From the NCBI GenBank assembly GCA_019635775.1, contig JAHBYU010000008.1:62001-126000 (forward strand): a stretch of 64,000 nt of DNA, written 5' to 3'. The position numbers and the translations under genes are program-made. Under the pieces are notes generated by a model. The model had not been told where the DNA came from. It saw only the letters and a program-made list of their open reading frames with translations, and made no database searches. This DNA comes from Rhizobiaceae bacterium (GTDB lineage Bacteria; Pseudomonadota; Alphaproteobacteria; Rhizobiales; Rhizobiaceae). Of the stretch, positions 58,708-64,000 are shown piece after piece (positions within the stretch are counted from its first letter, which is position 1; every line of letters begins with the position of its first letter).

Positions 58708-59778
58708 CTAGCGCAGCATCCGCGAGATCAACTGGGCCGTGTAGTCAACCATCGGCACGATGCGCGCGTAGTTGAGGCGGGTCGGGCCGATGACGCCGAG
58801 CGCGCCGATTACCCGGGCATCCTTGTCACGGTAGGGCGCAACCACAAGCGACGAGCCTGAGAGCGAAAAAAGCTTGTTTTCGGAGCCGATGAAGATGCGC
58901 ACGCCCGACCCCTGCTCGGCAAGGCCGAGAAGCTGGATCAAGCCATCCTGTGTCTCAAGATCGTCGAACAGGCGGCGCAGCAGTTCTATGTCGGCCTCGG
59001 CGCTGACATTCTCCAGCAGATTGGCGCGCCCGCGCACGATGAGGCGAGCAGGCAGGCTCCCCTCGTTCCCGGCCCAGACGGCAAGACCCTGGTCCACGAG
59101 ATCGCGCGACAGCGTGTCGAGCGCGCTGCGGGTCTCTTCCTGGATGCGGGCGATCTCTGCCCTCGCCTCGGCCAGCGTGCGGCCGCGTATGTGGGCGTTG
59201 AGGAAATTGGACGCTTCATGAAGTTGTGACACGGTGATGCCGGCTGGCAGCTCGATGACCCGGTTCTCCACGTCTCCGTTCTGCGAGACGAGGACGACCA
59301 GCGCACGCGTCGGTTCGAGCTGGATGAACTCGATGTGCTTGAGTGCGACCTCGTTGGTGGATGTGACGACGAGGCCGGCGCCGCGCGACATGCCGGAAAG
59401 CAACTGGCTGGCTTCCGTGAGCATCTGCTCCAGCGTCGCGCCGTTTCCGGACGCCTTCACCTGCGCTTCGATGGCCCGGCGCTCCTCCTCCGAAAGGTCG
59501 CCGAGTTCCATGAAAGAATCGACGAAGAAGCGCAGGCCCTGCTGCGTCGGCAGGCGGCCGGCCGAAATATGTGGAGCGTAGACAAGGCCGAGATGCTCAA
59601 GGTCGCTCATCACGTTGCGCACCGTGGCGGGCGACAGCGATGAGGGCAGCATGCGCGACAGGCTGCGAGAACCGACCGGCTCTCCGTCGCGCAGGTAGGA
59701 TTCAACGATACGCCGGAAGATGTCGCGCGAGCGCATGTCCAGCATCTGCAGGTTCTGATCGAGAACTGGTTTCGTCAT
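58708..59778 (-). CDS. hrcA: Heat-inducible transcription repressor HrcA
   Basis: 356 aa from ATG 59778 (a TTG lies 9 bp upstream). Winged helix [20 protein letters not shown] then [19 protein letters not shown]; the GAF-like C-terminal domain ends [18 protein letters not shown]. Represses groE/dnaK through CIRCE sites. No CIRCE repeat is visible in the 176 bp to rph, so targets are elsewhere. Usual rhizobial setting, divergent from rph. Confidence 0.95.
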   Translation of the reverse strand: MTKPVLDQNLQMLDMRSRDIFRRIVESYLRDGEPVGSRSLSRMLPSSLSPATVRNVMSDLEHLGLVYAPHISAGRLPTQQGLRFFVDSFMELGDLSEEERRAIEAQVKASGNGATLEQMLTEASQLLSGMSRGAGLVVTSTNEVALKHIEFIQLEPTRALVVLVSQNGDVENRVIELPAGITVSQLHEASNFLNAHIRGRTLAEARAEIARIQEETRSALDTLSRDLVDQGLAVWAGNEGSLPARLIVRGRANLLENVSAEADIELLRRLFDDLETQDGLIQLLGLAEQGSGVRIFIGSENKLFSLSGSSLVVAPYRDKDARVIGALGVIGPTRLNYARIVPMVDYTAQLISRMLR

Positions 59779-59954
59779 CTGTGTCAACGGGCAAACCTTG
59801 TGCCAGAAGATATAGACAGCCTGAGGCGGAACGCAAAGCCTTGGGTAAGCATGCCGCCCGGGCAGGCGGGAAAGTCGGGCTTTTCCTTTGCGCTGGCTGC
59901 CCGGCGGGGGTAGAAGCCGCCAGACAAACGATTCCAGAGCAGAAAGCAGCCTTC

Positions 59955-60671
59955 ATGCGTCCATCCAAGCGCCAGTTCGACGAAATGCGTGCCGTTTCGT
60001 TCGAACGCAACGTCTCCAAGCATGCGGAAGGCTCGTGCCTCGTGAAGTTCGGGGACACGCATGTGCTGTGCACGGCCAGCCTGGAGGAAAAGGTGCCGGG
60101 CTGGATGCGCAACACCGGCAAGGGCTGGGTGACCGCCGAATACGGCATGCTGCCGCGCTCGACCGGGGATCGCATGCGGCGCGAGGCTTCCGCCGGAAAG
60201 CAGGGCGGCCGCACGCTGGAAATCCAGCGCCTGATCGGCCGTTCGCTGCGCGCCGTGGTGGACCTGCAGGCGCTCGGCGAAATGCAGATCACGGTCGATT
60301 GCGACGTCCTGCAGGCTGACGGCGGCACGCGCACCGCCTCGATCACCGGTGGCTGGGTGGCGCTGCACGACTGCCTGCGCTGGATGGAGCAGCGCCAGAT
60401 GGTCAGCGTTCAAAAGGTATTGCGCGACCACGTGGCCGCGATCTCCTGCGGCATCCACAACGGCGCGCCGGTGCTCGACCTCGACTATGTGGAAGACTCC
60501 TCCGCCGGCACCGACGCCAATTTCGTGATGACCGGCAAGGGCGGCATTGTCGAGGTGCAGGGCACGGCCGAAGGCATCCCCTTCAGCGAAACAGAGTTTC
60601 TTGCGCTCATGGAACTTGCCAAGAAGGGCATTTCACGGCTGGTCAACCTGCAGCAGATGGCGGTGGCCTGA
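59955..60671 (+). CDS. rph: Ribonuclease PH
   Basis: 238 aa from ATG 59955. 3'-5' phosphorolytic RNase trimming tRNA ends. Motifs: [65 protein letters not shown] and [18 protein letters not shown]. Complete length. VOC, rdgB and hemW follow closely on the same strand, suggesting one operon. Confidence 0.97.
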   Translation: MRPSKRQFDEMRAVSFERNVSKHAEGSCLVKFGDTHVLCTASLEEKVPGWMRNTGKGWVTAEYGMLPRSTGDRMRREASAGKQGGRTLEIQRLIGRSLRAVVDLQALGEMQITVDCDVLQADGGTRTASITGGWVALHDCLRWMEQRQMVSVQKVLRDHVAAISCGIHNGAPVLDLDYVEDSSAGTDANFVMTGKGGIVEVQGTAEGIPFSETEFLALMELAKKGISRLVNLQQMAVA

Positions 60672-60676
60672 GCAGC

Positions 60677-61087
60677 ATGAAGCCGTCCGCCATCCTCGAA
60701 TCGGCGCTCTATGTGACCGACCTCGACGCGGCGGAGGCGTTCTATCGCGACGTGATCGGGCTGGAGCGCATCGCCAAGGTGGAAGGGCGCCATGTCTTCT
60801 TCCGTTGCGGTCAGGGTGTGCTGCTGCTGTTCAATGCGCAGGCGACGCGGCAGGCGCTGCTGCCCGATGCAAAGCTGCCGGTACCGCCGCACGGAACGAC
60901 GGGCCAGGGACACCTGTGCTTCGCGGCATCGGGTAGCGAGATCGAGCGCTGGAAACAGGTGCTCGATGCGCACGGCGTTGAAGTTGAGACGGAGCTCGAA
61001 TGGCCCTCCGGTGGGCGATCGCTCTATTTTCGCGACCCGTCCGGCAACTCGATCGAATTCGCCGAACCAAGAATATGGAATCTTTGA
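60677..61087 (+). CDS. VOC-family (glyoxalase/bleomycin resistance) protein
   Basis: 136 aa. Opens [20 protein letters not shown] and ends [20 protein letters not shown], the two beta-alpha-beta-beta-beta units of the VOC fold, with metal-site candidates HLCFAAS (His) and IEFAEP (Glu). Substrate unknown. Starts 5 bp after rph and overlaps rdgB by one base. Confidence 0.9.
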   Translation: MKPSAILESALYVTDLDAAEAFYRDVIGLERIAKVEGRHVFFRCGQGVLLLFNAQATRQALLPDAKLPVPPHGTTGQGHLCFAASGSEIERWKQVLDAHGVEVETELEWPSGGRSLYFRDPSGNSIEFAEPRIWNL

Positions 61088-61737
61088 TGCGCAGGCTGGA
61101 AGGCAAACGGATCGTGGTGGCGAGCCACAACAAGGGCAAGCTCGCAGAGATTGCCGAGCTGATCGGCCCGTTCGGGCTGGAGGCTAAGTCGGCAGCCGAA
61201 TACGGCCTCGCCGAGCCGCCCGAGGATGGCACCACCTTCGAGGAAAACGCCTACACCAAGGCCTTTACAGCCGCCAAGGCGACCGGCCTGCCAGCGCTTT
61301 CGGATGACAGCGGCCTGGTGGTCGATGCGCTCGGCGGTGCTCCCGGCGTCTACACGGCGGACTGGGCTGCCAAGGACGACGGGACACGCGATTTTCAGAT
61401 GGCCATGCGGAAGGTCGAGGATCTGCTGCAGGAAAAGGGTGCGACGACGCCTGAAGAACGCACCGGTCGTTTCGTCGCCGTGCTTTGCCTGGCATGGCCC
61501 GACGGTCACGCGGAATATTTCCGTGGTGAGGTCGAGGGCACGCTTGTCTGGCCGGCGCGCGGTGATCGCGGTTTCGGCTACGATCCGGTGTTCAAACCCG
61601 ACGGCTACGAGGAGACATTCGGCGAGATGCCGGCCTCGCAGAAGCATTCATGGGAGGCCGGTCGCGGCGACCTGGGCCTTTCGCACCGCGCGCGCGCCTT
61701 TGCCCTTTTCGCCAGGGCGATGCTGGGAGCGGCATAG
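61087..61737 (+). CDS. rdgB: XTP/dITP diphosphatase RdgB
   Basis: 216 aa from ATG 61087, in a TGATG overlap with the VOC gene. Ham1 family: [37 protein letters not shown] with [11 protein letters not shown], and [13 protein letters not shown]. Removes non-canonical purine triphosphates from the nucleotide pool. hemW follows immediately. Confidence 0.96.
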   Translation: MRRLEGKRIVVASHNKGKLAEIAELIGPFGLEAKSAAEYGLAEPPEDGTTFEENAYTKAFTAAKATGLPALSDDSGLVVDALGGAPGVYTADWAAKDDGTRDFQMAMRKVEDLLQEKGATTPEERTGRFVAVLCLAWPDGHAEYFRGEVEGTLVWPARGDRGFGYDPVFKPDGYEETFGEMPASQKHSWEAGRGDLGLSHRARAFALFARAMLGAA

Positions 61738-61740
61738 GTG

Positions 61741-62910
61741 ATGCGGCCGGTTCCGATGGTCTCGGGCGATCCCGGCTTCGGCGTCTACGTCCACTGGCCG
61801 TTTTGCGCGGCCAAGTGCCCTTACTGCGACTTCAACAGCCATGTGCGGCATCAGCCTGTCGACGAGGAACGCTTCGTTGCCGCGTTCGCGACCGAACTGG
61901 CGACGATGCGTCAACGTACGGGACCGCGCGAGGTAACCAGCATCTTCCTTGGCGGCGGCACGCCTTCCCTGATGAAGCCTGAAACGGTGGGCGCCGTGCT
62001 CGAGGCGGTTGCCAGGAACTGGACGGTTCCCGCCGGTATCGAGGTGACGCTTGAGGCGAACCCGTCATCTGTGGAAGCGGACAGGTTCCTCGGTTACCGC
62101 GCAGCAGGCGTCAATCGCGTCTCGCTCGGCGTGCAGGCGCTGAACGACGCCGACCTGCGCTTCCTCGGACGCCTGCACAATGTGGAAGAGGCGCTGGTGG
62201 CGATCGAACTGGCGCGCAAGACGTTTCCACGGCTTTCCTTCGATCTCATCTATGCGCGTCCCGGTCAGACGCCGCAACAATGGGAAGCGGAACTGAGGCG
62301 GGCAATCGATCATGCGGTGGATCACCTGTCGCTCTACCAGCTGACCATCGAGGAAGGCACGCGCTTCCACGCACTGCATGCTGCAGGAAAGTTTGAAATC
62401 CCTGACGGCGACCTCGCGGCGGACCTTTATGCGATGACGCAGGACGTGACGGCGGCGCATGGTTTGCCGGCTTATGAAATCTCGAATCATGCCCGTCCCG
62501 GCGCAGAAAGCCGGCACAATCTCACCTATTGGCGTTATGGCGAATATGTCGGCGTCGGCCCCGGCGCGCATGGCCGCTTCCTGGAAAAGGGCCGACGTAT
62601 TGTCACGATCGCCGAGAAGATGCCGGAAACTTGGGCCAATCTCGTGGAAGCGAAAGGGCACGGCGTTGTAGACGGAGAAATCCTGACCCGATCGGAAGAG
62701 GCAGACGAGTTTTTGCTGATGGGATTGAGGCTGGTCGAGGGCATTGACCTGTCGCGCTACGAAAGCCTGGCGGGAAAGAGTTTTGCGCCCGGCAGGCTCT
62801 CCGTGTTGCAGGAAGAGGGACTTGTCGCTCCGGTAGGCAATTCAAGGCTTCGCGCCACGCCTACAGGCATGATCGTGCTCGATGCGGTTGTTGCCGATCT
62901 GGCACGCTGA
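61741..62910 (+). CDS. hemW: Radical SAM haem chaperone HemW
   Basis: 389 aa from ATG 61741; an in-frame GTG lies 3 bp upstream, adjoining rdgB. Radical SAM cluster motif CAAKCPYCDFNSH, IFLGGGTPSLM, VEVTLEANPSS-like strand and LGVQALNDADLRFLGR. The extra cysteine pattern CxxxCxxCxF is HemW-like rather than HemN, whose N-terminal lid is missing. It inserts haem in respiratory enzymes. Confidence 0.93.
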   Translation: MRPVPMVSGDPGFGVYVHWPFCAAKCPYCDFNSHVRHQPVDEERFVAAFATELATMRQRTGPREVTSIFLGGGTPSLMKPETVGAVLEAVARNWTVPAGIEVTLEANPSSVEADRFLGYRAAGVNRVSLGVQALNDADLRFLGRLHNVEEALVAIELARKTFPRLSFDLIYARPGQTPQQWEAELRRAIDHAVDHLSLYQLTIEEGTRFHALHAAGKFEIPDGDLAADLYAMTQDVTAAHGLPAYEISNHARPGAESRHNLTYWRYGEYVGVGPGAHGRFLEKGRRIVTIAEKMPETWANLVEAKGHGVVDGEILTRSEEADEFLLMGLRLVEGIDLSRYESLAGKSFAPGRLSVLQEEGLVAPVGNSRLRATPTGMIVLDAVVADLAR

Positions 62911-62923
62911 TACGCGCAGGTCT

Positions 62924-63115
62924 TCAATGCGCCACGGCGCGGCGGTCGTGGCGAACCCTTACAGGCGATGGAGCCTCTGTCGGAAGGACAATCTGACCGC
63001 TGTGCATGTTTTCCGTGTGAGGTGACATCTTGCGGCGCTCGTCTTGCCGTTTCGCGCCATCATCACGGCCAGCGTAATAAGGCTCGAACGTATCTTGGAT
63101 GATCAGGTTGGCCAT
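62924..63115 (-). CDS. 63-aa hypothetical protein
   Basis: 63 aa from ATG 63115, with GGAGGAC 5-11 bases upstream; the open frame extends upstream but that RBS decides the start. Opens ANLIIQDTFEPYYAGRDDGA, then a charged stretch and an Arg/His-rich end. No known domain. Convergent with hemW, divergent from rsmI. Confidence 0.6.
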   Translation of the reverse strand: MANLIIQDTFEPYYAGRDDGAKRQDERRKMSPHTENMHSGQIVLPTEAPSPVRVRHDRRAVAH

Positions 63116-63368
63116 GTCGTCCTCCCCGGACGTTATCGTTAGCCCTTTAACCCACAGCCAGACCTTTCGTTCCCGACTGTGGCGAAGCGATGGCGACTTG
63201 TGGATGAAGACCATCCGGATGCGACTGCGGCTACTGGGGCTATGGCAGGTCGTCCCCCGGAAAATCCTGAACATTGGCCGACGACGAACGCACCGTCGGT
63301 CGATACTCGTGTGCAGACTTCGGAGAAAGAGTCTTGCCCGACTCTTGCCCTGGCTGGTTAATGCGGCG

Positions 63369-64000
63369 ATGGACAGTCAGCAAAAGACCTATGTCGTCGG
63401 ACAGGCGCAGATCGCCGCAAGGCCGCTTGAGCCGGCGCTCTATCTCGTGGCTACGCCGATCGGAAACCTTGGTGACATCACGCTTCGCGCGCTGGAAACG
63501 CTGGCCGCGGCGGACGTCCTTGCCTGCGAGGACACGCGGGTGACGCGCGTGCTGCTCGACCGCTACGGGATCAGGCAGCGTCCCGGCGCTTATCACGAGC
63601 ACAATGCCAGTGAGGCGGGACCGAAGCTGATCGCAGCGCTTGAAGCGGGAAGGAGCGTTGCGCTGGTGTCGGATGCCGGCACGCCGCTTGTTTCCGATCC
63701 GGGTTTCAGGCTGGTGGAGCAGGCGCAGGCCGCGGGGATCAGGGTCGTGCCCATTCCCGGACCTTCGGCCGTGCTGGCGGCGCTGACAGCTTCGGGGCTG
63801 CCGTCTGACGCCTTTCTGTTTGCCGGCTTTCTTCCTGTCAAGGATGGACAACGTAAGTCAAGACTTACGGAACTAGGCGCCGTGCCTGCTACCCTGATCT
63901 TCTTCGAGTCACCGAGGCGTCTGGCGGATACGCTGGTTGCCATGGCCGAGACGCTTGGTGATCGTCGCGCGGCGATCGGGCGCGAATTGACGAAAACCTT
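63369..64000 (+). CDS. rsmI: 16S rRNA 2'-O-methyltransferase RsmI, cut by window edge
   Basis: About 210 residues from ATG 63369 to the window edge; no stop is reached. Tetrapyrrole methylase fold: YLVATPIGNLGDITLRALE, VLACEDTRVTRVLL, SVALVSDAGTPLVSDPG, IPGPSAVLAALTASGLP, then FFESPRRLADTL and IGRELTKT. Methylates C1402 of 16S rRNA. Start chosen because the family begins shortly before this point. Confidence 0.94.
   Translation, partial: MDSQQKTYVVGQAQIAARPLEPALYLVATPIGNLGDITLRALETLAAADVLACEDTRVTRVLLDRYGIRQRPGAYHEHNASEAGPKLIAALEAGRSVALVSDAGTPLVSDPGFRLVEQAQAAGIRVVPIPGPSAVLAALTASGLPSDAFLFAGFLPVKDGQRKSRLTELGAVPATLIFFESPRRLADTLVAMAETLGDRRAAIGRELTKT

Noticed and set aside
59779-59954. CIRCE element between hrcA and rph
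   Set aside because: No TTAGCACTC-N9-GAGTGCTAA repeat is present; only a GC-rich imperfect hairpin.

Overview
The window is a high-GC chromosomal segment of an alphaproteobacterium, most likely a Rhizobiales member of the Phyllobacteriaceae/Mesorhizobium type. Pointers are the cpa/tad pilus cluster, the cytochrome c - kdsB - pheA neighbourhood, the SRP RNA next to dnaX, the yej peptide importer with two binding proteins, and hrcA - rph - VOC - rdgB - hemW. The genus call is inference; no marker rRNA is present.

Region 1 (1-13.3 kb) is an accessory zone on the 3' side of a tRNA-Ser(GGA) gene. It holds a complete type III CBASS anti-phage operon on the minus strand: TRIP13-like ATPase, two HORMA-type proteins, CdnD-type nucleotidyltransferase and NucC nuclease. 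The first four genes are chained by 1-4 bp overlaps and nucC follows a 15-bp gap. Divergent from it are a CapH-like repressor and a CapP-like metallopeptidase, a pair known to switch on CBASS after DNA damage. The divergent promoter carries two 18-bp operator-like repeats. The 3' ends of two diverged IS91-family elements flank this block in inverted orientation. Beyond it come a decayed glycerate kinase scrap, a frameshifted IS91 transposase with an intact tyrosine recombinase, an IS110 element with a possible bridge-RNA region, and a module of an 80-aa protein, DUF3489, DUF2924 and a large serine recombinase.

Region 2 (13.7-30 kb) is core genome: msrA, a BMP-type binding protein, an IS110 remnant, the cpaABCDEF-tadBC operon with tadD convergent, a leucyl aminopeptidase, a MarR regulator, an NlpC/P60 hydrolase and a lytic transglycosylase. 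No Flp pilin gene lies next to cpaA.

Region 3 (30-46 kb) is core genome: recR, ybaB, dnaX and SRP RNA, then HIT, nudC, Dabb, pheA, kdsB, a membrane-anchored cytochrome c, the yej ABC peptide importer and ghrA.

Region 4 (46.2-51 kb) is a second accessory patch: a gene-poor GC-rich stretch, small proteins, an orphan Phd-type antitoxin, and a visibly AT-rich insert with an unrecognised 129-aa protein (Cas2/VapD-like start, inferred) followed by an OLD-family ATPase-TOPRIM nuclease. This pair is the best candidate here for an undescribed defence system.

Region 5 (51-64 kb) returns to core genome: lepA, rpe, cysK, a LysE exporter, an Hsp70 relative, an alpha/beta hydrolase, hrcA, rph, a VOC protein, rdgB, hemW and the start of rsmI, which runs off the right edge.
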